A stretch of DNA of 9,670 nt from Thermoplasmata archaeon (GTDB lineage: Archaea > Thermoplasmatota > Thermoplasmata > Thermoplasmatales > Thermoplasmataceae). The notes under the pieces are model-generated. The model had not been told where the DNA came from. It did no database searches and worked only from the letters and a program-made list of their open reading frames with translations. This document shows, piece by piece, positions 1 to 6,238 of this stretch. Both the position numbers and the translations under genes were made by a program. How positions within the stretch are numbered: the stretch's first letter is position 1; every line of letters starts with the position of its first letter. The stretch lies in contig JAJZZQ010000019.1 of NCBI GenBank assembly GCA_021797525.1, forward strand, positions 1 to 9,670, read 5' to 3'.

Positions 1-1545
1 TACGGCAGGGCCGTTTACAGACATGAATTTCTCCATTGTACTGTCAAGGTCTTTGATGTTATTTACTGAAAAACCTGCTATTCCTATAGTTTCTGCCAGA
101 GCGGCAAAGTCAGGGTTAAGAAGGTCAACACCAAATTCTGGGTATCCCATAACCTCCTCCTCAAATTTAATCATGCCAAGTTTTGAGTTGTTGAAAGCTA
201 TGAGCTTTACAGGTCTGTTATATTTCCTTGCAGTAATAAGTTCCATGATTGACATTGCAAAGCTTCCGTCACCGATAAGGGCCACAACATCACCTTTAGT
301 GGCGAATGATGCGCCCACACTTCCCGGGATTCCCACTCCCATACTTCCAAGCCATGGTGACATTAGGAACAGGTGGCTCTTCTTCAGTCTGAGGTTTCTG
401 GATGCCCAGACAGTAACATTTCCAGTATCCGCAATTATGGTGTCAGAATCTCTTAAAAATCGGTTCAGTGAAGATGCAACGGCCTCGGGCCGGATTGAAT
501 CCCCATCGTCATTTTCAGCTTCTTCCATCTTCTTTACCCAGTCATTTTTTATCTCTGTGAGTTTTTTGAAATACTTGTCCTCCTTTTCACTCACATTTAT
601 ATTATGGAGGAAGTATTCTACCGTACAGATTGCATACTGGGAAGGTGGTATTCTTTTTCCAATGCTCAAAGGAGCTGAGTCAATCTGTATCACAGGAACT
701 TCTTCAGGAAGGAATTTTACATAAGGGAACGAGGTTCCAAGAAGTATTAGGAGATCGCACTTCTTTACTGCCTCTACTGATGGTCTTGTGCCAAGAAGTC
801 CAAGTCCACCAAGGACCATTTCATTTTCGTCACTTACAATGCCTTTCCCGTTAAGAGCGAAGATAAGGGGTGCACCTATTCGCGAGGCAAAGTTGAGGAG
901 TTCTTCCCCATGCCCTCTGGCTCCGTTTCCAAACATTATTACCGGACTACTGCTTTTTTCAATTAGTTGAGCAATTTTGGAGAGATCCGGGGCATAAACA
1001 GGTGGTTCAGGAGGATGAAACCACTCATCGCTTAGAGGGTGAGACTCCATTTTTAGGACATCCACAGGTAGGTCCAGGTGCGCAACCCCTCTTCCAGTCA
1101 CTGCTTCTCTGAGAGCACGGGATGTTAGAACTCCGGCTGATTCCGCATTCAGTACCCTAGCATTATAAAGAGAAACATTGCTGAAAAGATCCATGGTGTC
1201 GACTTCCTGGAAATAATCCGTTCCAATCAGATCCGTCTCTATCTGGCCGGTGAGGGCGATGACAGGAAGGTGGTCCATCTTCGCTTCATAAAGGCCATTG
1301 AGAAGGTGTATTGAACCAGGCCCAGAGGTTCCCATACATACAGTAGGGTTTCCTGTAACTTTAGATTCGAAAGCCGCTGCCAGTGCAGCACCCTCCTCAT
1401 GCCTCACCTGTACAAAATCAATTTTGCCAGATGTTCTTATGGCATCCATGAGTGGATTGAGCGAGTCTCCGGGAATTCCATATATACGCTTTATTCCAGC
1501 TTTTGCAAGTCCGTCTATGATAACTTCTGCCGCAGTATAACTCAT
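1..1545 (-). CDS. PoxB-like TPP-dependent pyruvate oxidase / pyruvate:quinone dehydrogenase (C-terminus cut by window edge)
   Basis: The frame is open for 515 codons from ATG at 1545 to the window edge; family members have about 570-590 residues, so some 60 C-terminal residues lie outside. Visible: N-terminal PYR domain with the catalytic Glu in RHEEGAA (E50); the segment GTDYFQE (108-114), close to E. coli PoxB; a central domain (about 185-320); and a C-terminal PP domain with the TPP/Mg motif GDGSF (425-429) followed by NN at 452-453 and SKLG. Family knowledge: such enzymes decarboxylate pyruvate with TPP and FAD and pass electrons to quinone or O2, giving acetate and CO2. PoxB-like spacing and the motif YFQE favour this over acetolactate synthase, but substrate and acceptor cannot be proven here, and the PoxB membrane-binding tail is off the window. 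An in-frame TAG two codons upstream fixes the start. It lies 53 bases behind the HTH gene on the same strand. Confidence 0.9.
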   Translation of the reverse strand, partial: MSYTAAEVIIDGLAKAGIKRIYGIPGDSLNPLMDAIRTSGKIDFVQVRHEEGAALAAAFESKVTGNPTVCMGTSGPGSIHLLNGLYEAKMDHLPVIALTGQIETDLIGTDYFQEVDTMDLFSNVSLYNARVLNAESAGVLTSRALREAVTGRGVAHLDLPVDVLKMESHPLSDEWFHPPEPPVYAPDLSKIAQLIEKSSSPVIMFGNGARGHGEELLNFASRIGAPLIFALNGKGIVSDENEMVLGGLGLLGTRPSVEAVKKCDLLILLGTSFPYVKFLPEEVPVIQIDSAPLSIGKRIPPSQYAICTVEYFLHNINVSEKEDKYFKKLTEIKNDWVKKMEEAENDDGDSIRPEAVASSLNRFLRDSDTIIADTGNVTVWASRNLRLKKSHLFLMSPWLGSMGVGIPGSVGASFATKGDVVALIGDGSFAMSIMELITARKYNRPVKLIAFNNSKLGMIKFEEEVMGYPEFGVDLLNPDFAALAETIGIAGFSVNNIKDLDSTMEKFMSVNGPAV

Positions 1546-1568
1546 AATCTATCTAGAGTATCATCATA

Positions 1569-1580
1569 GTTTAATTTTTT
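1569..1580 (-). promoter_or_regulatory. Possible TATA box for the PoxB-like gene
   Basis: On the minus strand AAAAAATTAAAC is centred about 29 bases ahead of the ATG at 1545, the distance expected for a leaderless archaeal transcript. The gap is AT-rich, so chance is possible and read-through from the HTH gene is an alternative. Confidence 0.3.
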
Positions 1581-1598
1581 GTTAGCTTTAAAATAATT

Positions 1599-2204
1599 TC
1601 AGAGTTCCTCGGATTCTTCATGCAGCCTCATCCCAAACCTCTTCTCTATATTAATGATCCTGCTTTCGATTGATGACATCCTCATAACTGCATCCAGAAT
1701 TTCTGAATCAAGGCCCTCTTTGACATGGTTCAGCCTTTCTATCTCAGCCTTCAGTGCCTCTAAGTCGGTTCTTGCTTTTTCTTCGTCCGTGAGCAATGTC
1801 AGGAATTTCCTTACGTTATCGGGTGTAAATCTGGAGATTGTTATGTCCAGAGACTGCTGTACATTCTCCTTCAAGGCTTCAATGATTACATTCACAAGAT
1901 TATCCATGCGATCTGAGGGGATCTCTACCGAATAATTCCCAGGGCGGTTCCGGGCATTATTTCTATCTTCATCGGAAGTGCCTGGAGTTATAACGTTTTC
2001 TTTTTCTTCAGGCAAACCAGTCTTGGCATTCAGTTTAGAGCCCGCCTCAAGGACAATGCGGGTTACACTTGTAACAGAAATCCCAGTTTCTTCAGAAATA
2101 GCCTTTTTCGATCTGCCTTCTGAATACAGGTCTATGACCTTTTTCCGGGTCTCTGAACTTATTTTGCCAGCCATTGCAATCACATGGCAATTATTATAGT
2201 CCAT
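1599..2204 (-). CDS. Helix-turn-helix DNA-binding protein with C-terminal coiled coil
   Basis: A 201-residue frame. Residues about 16-52 form a homeodomain-like/resolvase-type HTH (RKKVIDLYSEG, then KKAISEETGISVTSVTRIV), the kind found in transposases, resolvases and small regulators. Residues 60-95 are a polar, probably disordered linker; 139-190 is a heptad-rich, charged coiled coil likely to oligomerise. No recombinase catalytic domain is present, so a transcription or DNA-organising role is inferred. The start is uncertain: ATG at 2204 or ATG at 2174 (residue 11). The second has a GTGAT Shine-Dalgarno-like stretch just ahead and lies right before the HTH, and the TATA-like element at 2219-2228 would place initiation near 2197, inside the longer frame. 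The gene is divergent from the 2337 gene and is followed by the PoxB-like gene after 53 bases, so it may regulate either or itself. Confidence 0.8.
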   Translation of the reverse strand: MDYNNCHVIAMAGKISSETRKKVIDLYSEGRSKKAISEETGISVTSVTRIVLEAGSKLNAKTGLPEEKENVITPGTSDEDRNNARNRPGNYSVEIPSDRMDNLVNVIIEALKENVQQSLDITISRFTPDNVRKFLTLLTDEEKARTDLEALKAEIERLNHVKEGLDSEILDAVMRMSSIESRIINIEKRFGMRLHEESEEL

Positions 2205-2218
2205 AGCTATACTTAACG

Positions 2219-2228
2219 CTTATTTATG
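2219..2228 (-). promoter_or_regulatory. TATA-like element for the HTH gene
   Basis: Minus-strand CATAAATAAG is centred about 19 bases before ATG 2204 and about 49 before ATG 2174. Standard archaeal spacing would start the RNA near 2197, giving a short leader for the 2174 start. A second A-rich candidate lies at 2237-2250 and would suit ATG 2204. Confidence 0.35.
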
Positions 2229-2268
2229 ATGGAACTGTTTTTTTTAATCAGAACTGTTGCCACCATAA
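2224..2268. repeat. Operator-like nested repeats in the divergent promoter region
   Basis: TTATGATGG (2224-2232) and CCACCATAA (2260-2268) form an inverted repeat matching at 8 of 9 positions. Inside are two exact direct copies of GAACTGTT (2232-2239 and 2251-2258), 19 bases apart start to start, with a T8 run between. The cluster lies between the HTH gene and the divergent 2337 gene and overlaps the HTH gene's TATA-like element, so a binding site for the HTH protein is a fair guess. Confidence 0.35.
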
Positions 2269-2303
2269 GCGCCCGTTTCAGTTGAAATGACTTAGAATCC
2301 AGT

Positions 2304-2316
2304 TAAATTTATAATA
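2304..2316 (+). promoter_or_regulatory. TATA box for the 2337 gene
   Basis: TAAATTTATAATA is centred about 27 bases ahead of the ATG at 2337, the classical archaeal TATA position for a leaderless mRNA. No Shine-Dalgarno sequence precedes the start, which agrees with leaderless translation. Confidence 0.55.
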
Positions 2317-2336
2317 TTTGATGCAGTAAAAGATGC

Positions 2337-3272
2337 ATGCGCATGAGTGACATAAACACGAAGCTTGACAGGAGAATTGTACTTTCTCTGAAACAGGATT
2401 CTGAACTTGTCAATTTTTCAAAATCTTCAAAAACTCCTGTGCCGGTTTCAGTATTCAACATAGGGGATCATGTGTTCATGGATTCATTCTTCCCTAAGGA
2501 TATCACAATGGATCAGCATCTGAAATTGCTGGTGCAGAGAATGGAAATCAAGGAGAGGAGGGAAGCGTACGTTGTAAGAACAAGGATAAACAACGTGGAA
2601 AGCCTTAAAATCATCAATGCTCTGTTCAATGTACCATCTGTGGTTCCAAACAGGATAGATATTGAAAATGGCGCACTTCACTTTTATATGCGATTTCATC
2701 ACAATTTTCAGGATATGGTTTCAAGTCTATTGGAAAAATACCTACAGAATCCAGATACAACAAAGATTGATTTCCTGGGCCCTTCGGACGGATTAGCTGC
2801 AACATATTCAAGAATAGACAGCAGGTATCCGCTCTCATTTGTCTCCTTTGATATGCTTCTTGAAGAGGACTCGGGGGAAAAAATTGGTACCATTACTGAA
2901 GGCTCAATAGCAGAACTTTCAGTTACAGGAGAGGGCGAAAACGGATTCAAGGCAATATTATACTCTGAGGATAAACTTGTGGAGTCTGAAGGTTCAATAG
3001 AAAAACTGGTCGATGTGGACAATCTCTATCAGATAACCCTTAGAAACAATATGCTTACCGAGTTCCGGAAGAAACTTGTTGAAGATCCAATAATCCGTAT
3101 AGGAATATTTGCCCGCCTCACTGGAAACCGCCTAACTGTAACATCTGTAGTTCCAAGCATCCAGGTTCATGAGTATTATAACTATCTATTCAAGAGTGCT
3201 GAAAAAACTGGGCAAAAAGTCAGCCTGAAATACATCTGCCCATATACTGTGGAAAATTTTCAGAATATCTAA
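2337..3272 (+). CDS. Conserved-looking protein of unknown function, 311 residues
   Basis: I do not recognise the family. The frame has good codon use, a well-placed TATA box and a terminator-like structure behind it, so it is very likely a real gene. ATG at 2337 or 2343 (residue 3) could be the start. The protein is soluble, with no signal peptide, membrane segment, Cys cluster or nucleotide-binding motif. Residues about 55-135 alternate charged helices and strands (KLLVQRMEIKERREAYVVRT, then HFYMRFHHNFQDMVSSLLEKYL); about 170-290 is strand-rich with glycines (SVTGEGENGF, RIGIFARLTGN). This suggests at least two alpha/beta domains. The layout vaguely recalls the N-terminal regions of archaeal Bat/HTH-10-type regulators, but no HTH is seen at the C-terminus, so that is only a guess. 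It is transcribed away from the HTH gene and shares its promoter region. Confidence 0.8.
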   Translation: MRMSDINTKLDRRIVLSLKQDSELVNFSKSSKTPVPVSVFNIGDHVFMDSFFPKDITMDQHLKLLVQRMEIKERREAYVVRTRINNVESLKIINALFNVPSVVPNRIDIENGALHFYMRFHHNFQDMVSSLLEKYLQNPDTTKIDFLGPSDGLAATYSRIDSRYPLSFVSFDMLLEEDSGEKIGTITEGSIAELSVTGEGENGFKAILYSEDKLVESEGSIEKLVDVDNLYQITLRNNMLTEFRKKLVEDPIIRIGIFARLTGNRLTVTSVVPSIQVHEYYNYLFKSAEKTGQKVSLKYICPYTVENFQNI

Positions 3273-3302
3273 ACATAATGTGTCTATCCTTTCTCTATTC
3301 AT

Positions 3303-3330
3303 ATGGTCCCAACCATTTTTCAAATTTTTA
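3303..3330 (+). terminator. Stem-loop and T-tract terminator behind the 2337 gene
   Basis: ATGGT (3303-3307), loop CCCA and ACCAT (3312-3316) form a five-base-pair stem, followed at once by TTTTT and a second T5 run. Archaeal termination relies mainly on T-runs, so the T-tracts are the stronger signal. Confidence 0.45.
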
Positions 3331-3919
3331 ACATACGATATTCAACATCCATTATTTGATTCTTTAAAGACACGCAATTACGGCAATTACTAAAAGTCTC
3401 GAATATGCACAGATTAATATGGTCATATCGCAAAAATAGGGAATATTGATTGAACGCAATCTGGAGCGGACTGTAGAATTCGAGATCTATAACCCCACTG
3501 TTATTAAGGCCGGCTCTGAATGTGATTCCAGCTGGATTAGGTTTTTGCTGTGTATAGGCATCATCAGAATCATTTGATTGGTAGTTCGTGTTGAAAAGAG
3601 TTTTTCCAGAACCAGGTATTCCCTTCGCAGATATGCGCATATCTACGGTTTGATTCTGCCCAGTACCATAATCAAAGAATGAATATAACACGGTTATGTT
3701 ATTGGCGGAGAATGGCCGGGTGTTAATCATAACTGTGTTATTTGGTAGCAATTGAATTTGAGTAAAACTCTGGATAATGTTAGATCAGGATACTCGGGAA
3801 AACACATGTTGATATCCTGTATATTTCCCTTGATTGAGACCAAGCTCATAAAATCAAACTGAATCATAAATTAATGCGACGATTACTAAAGAGACCATAT
3901 TCGGTTTCTTCCTCCACAT
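3320..3919 (-). pseudogene. Decayed gene for a membrane-anchored/secreted beta-rich protein (two frame changes)
   Basis: Three consecutive protein-like pieces lie on the minus strand. Piece 1 starts at ATG 3919 and reads MWRKKPNMVSLVIVALI, a basic N-terminus plus hydrophobic stretch like a signal anchor, ending at TGA 3854-3856. Piece 2, in another frame (about 3867-3780), continues FDFMSLVSIKGNIQDI and NMCFPEYPDLTL. Piece 3 returns to the first frame and runs to a stop at 3320-3322; it contains NNTVMINTRPFSANNITVLY, FFDYGTGQNQTVDMRISAKG and AGLNNSGVIDLEFYSP, Asn/Thr/Ser/Gly-rich strands typical of archaeal exported proteins. Two compensating one-base changes would give about 200 residues. 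The last 30 residues of piece 3 look less protein-like. A TATA-like box precedes piece 1. I do not recognise the family. Alternatives are sequencing indels, or a shorter cytoplasmic gene starting at TTG 3751. Confidence 0.5.
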
Positions 3920-3943
3920 AGATGAAGGATATTTTCAAAATAT

Positions 3944-3953
3944 GTATTTTTAA
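3944..3953 (-). promoter_or_regulatory. TATA-like box for the decayed gene
   Basis: Minus-strand CTTAAAAATA is centred about 29 bases ahead of the ATG at 3919. This is the right distance for a leaderless start and supports 3919 as the original N-terminus. Confidence 0.35.
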
Positions 3954-4011
3954 GGAACCCATCGTATCCGATAGAATCCCCAAGATATTCGAATATTGTA
4001 AGGATGTACAC

Positions 4012-4022
4012 CTAAAAATAAA
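4012..4022 (-). terminator. T-rich terminator behind the CDGSH gene
   Basis: Directly after the TAA stop the minus strand reads TTTATTTTTA, a T-rich stretch of the kind that ends archaeal transcription. No stem is needed or seen. Confidence 0.4.
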
Positions 4023-4232
4023 TTACGGGTTATTGTAAAAACTATCCATTTCAACCCTGTTTCCTGACTTATCATAGAAGAAAAGTTTATCCTTCTCGTC
4101 AAGAGTCTTCTTGTGAGTGCCATCACAGAAAGGCTTGTTTGCAGATAATCCGCAGCCGCATATGTGTACTTCCTCGCCTCCAACTTTAACTGCATAGGGT
4201 CTATTTCTTTCATGTAGAACCAGTCTTGACAT
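4023..4232 (-). CDS. CDGSH iron-sulfur domain protein
   Basis: A 69-residue protein that is little more than one CDGSH (zf-CDGSH) domain. The signature C-x-C-x2-S-x3-P-x-C-D-G-T-H is complete ([16 protein letters not shown]), giving the three Cys and one His that hold a 2Fe-2S cluster. Family knowledge: such small soluble proteins (mitoNEET-like) carry a redox-active, labile cluster and are thought to serve electron or cluster transfer; the partner is unknown here. I place the start at ATG 4232, with GAGTGAT just ahead and a TATA-like element about 28 bases upstream, rather than at the GTG three codons earlier (4241), which falls within that Shine-Dalgarno-like stretch. There is no membrane helix. 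The gene stands alone, divergent from the small zinc-ribbon-like gene. Confidence 0.9.
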   Translation of the reverse strand: MSRLVLHERNRPYAVKVGGEEVHICGCGLSANKPFCDGTHKKTLDEKDKLFFYDKSGNRVEMDSFYNNP

Positions 4233-4254
4233 ATGTATCACTCAATCAGTCCAT

Positions 4255-4266
4255 AATATTACTTAA
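4255..4266 (-). promoter_or_regulatory. TATA-like element for the CDGSH gene
   Basis: Minus-strand TTAAGTAATATT is centred about 28 bases ahead of ATG 4232, as expected for a start at or just before that codon. Confidence 0.4.
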
Positions 4267-4287
4267 GCATTTCCAGCTAAAATTTTT

Positions 4288-4295
4288 GGGGGGGG
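4288..4295 (+). repeat. G8 homopolymer between the CDGSH and zinc-ribbon-like genes
   Basis: Eight consecutive G residues follow a T5 run in AT-rich intergenic DNA. It is the longest G run in the window and could vary in length by slippage or be a sequencing artefact. Confidence 0.6.
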
Positions 4296-4391
4296 TGCAT
4301 TTCATGAAGATATCCAATTATTTAAAATATTTAAAATAATAATATTAATAGAATTACAAATGTATAATAGGGCTTGTGGCTTACTAGAGAT

Positions 4392-4580
4392 ATGGTTGAA
4401 GAAGCAGTCTGTAAAAATTGTGGGCATCCGGTTGTTAGAGAGGGTAAATGGTGGGCTCATTACAACAAGGCAAGAAATATGGTTCTCAACAGATGTATGA
4501 TAGGACACTGTACTTGCTTGAATCCCCAGGTTAATGAAATGAATCCTGAACAAAAAATTGAAGCTAAGAACGCTTCATGA
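4392..4580 (+). CDS. Small Cys-rich zinc-ribbon-like protein, 62 residues
   Basis: From ATG 4392 the protein has CKNCGHPV at residues 7-14 (C7-x2-C10, a zinc knuckle) and a second cluster C35-x4-C40-x-C42, with H12, H23 and H39 available as further ligands and a WWAHYNKAR stretch between. Four or more Cys in so short a protein strongly suggest one structural zinc site; the function is not recognised. The C-terminal 15 residues are polar. GTG at 4374 is in frame but the six residues it would add do not look conserved, and TAGAGA precedes the ATG. The upstream 60 bases are very AT-rich with several TATA-like stretches (about 4322-4352). It is divergent from the CDGSH gene and convergent with the Met-rich gene. 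Confidence 0.65.
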   Translation: MVEEAVCKNCGHPVVREGKWWAHYNKARNMVLNRCMIGHCTCLNPQVNEMNPEQKIEAKNAS

Positions 4581-4650
4581 TTCTTGGGAAAATTGAATTA
4601 TGTTATAGGTTGGACGGGATTTAATATTTTATATCTTGATGATCTTTCTT

Positions 4651-5211
4651 TCAGATCCAGAGACCTGGACCCATCATTCCCATCATTCCCATGCCCATCA
4701 TACCCATCATGCCCATCCCCATCATTCCCATGCCCATCATGTTTCCCTGATAGGCCTGCTGCTGATGTGCCTGAATATGTTTGTCCAGGTCTTGCTGCGT
4801 CTTGAATAACATCCCATCATATGGGCAGATCTTTAAGGTTGGATCGATTGTCTTTACAATCTGTTCCCAGAGGCGTTTCTCAAATTCATGGCCAGAATGG
4901 ATTTCAGCTCCTGCTGCTATTCCAAGGGTTGCCACACCCTCGATAATTGGTACCGCTATGTCCCTGCCCCAAATTCCAGCGTGAAGCTGAACTTCAAATT
5001 TACCCTTCTGCCCTGCTATGATTACGTCCACGTCTCTTACTTTTCCAAGCACAATGCGCTCTCTGCTGGATTTCTTAGCATGTATCTCGTAGAGCTGATC
5101 ATTCTCTTCGTCGGAAGTTATGGTAAAATTCTCTTTGGCAAGTAGTTCCTTTACCTTTTCCCTTACCTGGGAGGGATCAATATCCTTTTCAACAAAACCG
5201 TGTTTTATCAC
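4651..5211 (-). CDS. Finger-like protein with degenerate C2H2 motif and Met-Gly-rich tail
   Basis: A 186-residue protein in three parts. Residues 1-125 are a small alpha/beta domain: basic helix (VREKVKELLAKENF), strands, then a Gly/Ala-rich hydrophobic stretch (VPIIEGVATLGIAAGAEI) that might be a weak membrane or buried helix, and EFEKRLWEQIVKTI; it resembles a widespread unnamed bacterial/archaeal domain ending in EFE-x2-LW, from memory only. Residues 129-149 match C2H2 finger spacing exactly (C129-x2-D132-x3-F-x5-L-x2-H145-x3-H149) except that the second Cys is Asp. Residues 158-181 are repeated GMM/GM units with 15 Met. The GTG start at 5211 is supported by a TATA box ending about 22 bases upstream, so a leaderless mRNA is likely. 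The function is unknown; metal binding is inferred from the Cys, His and Met residues. Confidence 0.8.
   Translation of the reverse strand: MIKHGFVEKDIDPSQVREKVKELLAKENFTITSDEENDQLYEIHAKKSSRERIVLGKVRDVDVIIAGQKGKFEVQLHAGIWGRDIAVPIIEGVATLGIAAGAEIHSGHEFEKRLWEQIVKTIDPTLKICPYDGMLFKTQQDLDKHIQAHQQQAYQGNMMGMGMMGMGMMGMMGMGMMGMMGPGLWI
4669..4740 (-). repeat. Met-Gly codon repeat with nine G-tracts
   Basis: Short units of ATG/GGN codons encode the Met-Gly tail. On the coding strand they create nine successive runs of three or four G (4670-4735) separated by 2, 3 or 6 bases, which fits the usual G-quadruplex rule several times over. The opposite strand is C-rich. The repeat is also likely to change length by slippage. 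Confidence 0.75.
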
Positions 5212-5231
5212 GATACAATAACTTAATCTGA

Positions 5232-5251
5232 GTTATATAATTTTATATTTT
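5232..5251 (-). promoter_or_regulatory. TATA box for the Met-rich gene
   Basis: The minus strand reads AAAATATAAAATTATATAAC; the TATATAA part lies about 22-28 bases ahead of the GTG at 5211. This placement supports GTG as the start of a leaderless transcript. Confidence 0.55.
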
Positions 5252-5255
5252 GATT

Positions 5256-5282
5256 TTCATAGGACTGTATATATTCATAGGA
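5256..5282. repeat. Direct repeat of TTCATAGGA in a divergent promoter region
   Basis: Two exact copies, at 5256-5264 and 5274-5282, are 18 bases apart start to start with GTATATAT between them. They lie between the Met-rich gene and the DMT transporter and flank a TATA-like element that could serve the transporter, so a regulator site is possible. Confidence 0.35.
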
Positions 5283-5321
5283 TATTCAGATTCCTGATTT
5301 TTTAAGTCATAATGAAGAGGG

Positions 5322-6200
5322 TTGGAGAGATTAATAAACCTATTGAATATCCGGTCCAAATTGCGTGAAATCAAGTTTCTTCTACCTTATGTTGTTTTCA
5401 CCTCCCTTTCATATTTCTTTGCAAAAGACGGCCTGGCCTTCGCATCACCTCTTGTTTTCATGGCATTGCGTTATGCAATAGCAGGCCTGATTCTTCTCGC
5501 AATATCAAAAAGAATAATAATTTCCAGAGATGTTATTATTTTGACCATTTTTACAGTTCTAAGCACCTCCTTCTGGATATTCGGGCTTTCCTATGTTTCG
5601 CCCTCCCAATCAGCGGTACTGAGTTACACAATGCCTTTATTTTCTTTGCCCATTGCATTCCTGCTTGTTAGAGAAATGCCGACAAGGGCAGAAATAGCAG
5701 GAATAATAGTGGGATTTGGCGGTGTTGCGATTTACGGCATCCCTCTGCTTCATGGGTTTACAGAAATTGGTCTGTTTCTCACAATTGTTAACGCAATTTT
5801 CTGGGCCACCTTTACCGTCCTTTACAGAAAACTTAAGGACGAAGAACCGTACAGTGTAAACGCAACCCAGTTTCTTCTTGGTTCTGTCATTCTATTTGCA
5901 GCCTCAGCATTTGGCTTTAAACTGGAATTCACTCTTTCATTTGTAGAAGACCTGGTATGGATGGCAACTGTAGGTGGAGCATTGCAGTTTCTATTGTGGA
6001 ACCTTATGATAAGGATCAGTAAGGTGAACAGAATCACAGTTCTTGCGTTCGCAGTTCCAATGTTTGCTGTGGTACTGCAAGCTGTGATTATAAGGCAATT
6101 CCCATCAATATTTTCAATTTTGGGGATAACCATAATGTTTGCTGGGATCTCCATCTCCAGGCTAAGGGGCGGTATAGCTATTGTTACACCAGAGATCTGA
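5322..6200 (+). CDS. DMT superfamily transporter (EamA family)
   Basis: A 292-residue integral membrane protein with about ten predicted helices in two EamA repeats. The first repeat ends in the typical SYTMPLFSLPIAFLLV-REMP-EIAGIIVGFGGVAI pattern (about 100-137); the second in AFAVPMFAVVLQAVIIRQFP-ILGITIMFAGISIS (about 240-280), where the usual acidic residue after the penultimate helix is missing. Family knowledge: EamA proteins export or import amino acids, nucleobases or other small metabolites across the cytoplasmic membrane; the substrate cannot be told. The start is uncertain: TTG 5322 or TTG 5343. There is no in-frame ATG near, and the ATG at 5312 is out of frame. The hemerythrin-like gene follows after 38 bases on the same strand. 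Confidence 0.9.
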   Translation: MERLINLLNIRSKLREIKFLLPYVVFTSLSYFFAKDGLAFASPLVFMALRYAIAGLILLAISKRIIISRDVIILTIFTVLSTSFWIFGLSYVSPSQSAVLSYTMPLFSLPIAFLLVREMPTRAEIAGIIVGFGGVAIYGIPLLHGFTEIGLFLTIVNAIFWATFTVLYRKLKDEEPYSVNATQFLLGSVILFAASAFGFKLEFTLSFVEDLVWMATVGGALQFLLWNLMIRISKVNRITVLAFAVPMFAVVLQAVIIRQFPSIFSILGITIMFAGISISRLRGGIAIVTPEI

Positions 6201-6238
6201 TTTCAAAAAAAAGAAATTGACCGAACGTATATGAGATA

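Noticed and set aside
23..724. Long plus-strand open frame opposite the PoxB-like gene
   Set aside because: It is the antisense of a fully recognisable TPP enzyme; its translation has no family features. The same applies to the plus-strand frames at 630-854, 788-970 and 1298-1540.
1599..2204. HTH protein as a transposase or resolvase of a mobile element
   Set aside because: The HTH type fits, but no catalytic domain, terminal inverted repeats or target duplication is visible around it.
2484..3022. Minus-strand frames inside the 2337 gene
   Set aside because: The plus-strand frame is longer, has TATA box and terminator and sensible composition; the reverse frames look like shadows.
3320..3751. 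GIPGSGKT resembling a Walker A P-loop in the decayed gene
   Set aside because: It lies among Asn/Thr-rich beta-strand-like segments, with no Walker B or nucleotide-binding fold around it; most likely coincidence.
3950..4213. 87-codon minus-strand frame overlapping the CDGSH gene
   Set aside because: It is a shifted frame of the CDGSH gene, which has a complete cluster-binding motif; the shadow has none.
4584..4805. Plus-strand frame with Pro/Ser/Cys-rich repeats
   Set aside because: It is the complement of the Met-Gly repeat of the minus-strand gene, not an independent Cys-rich protein.
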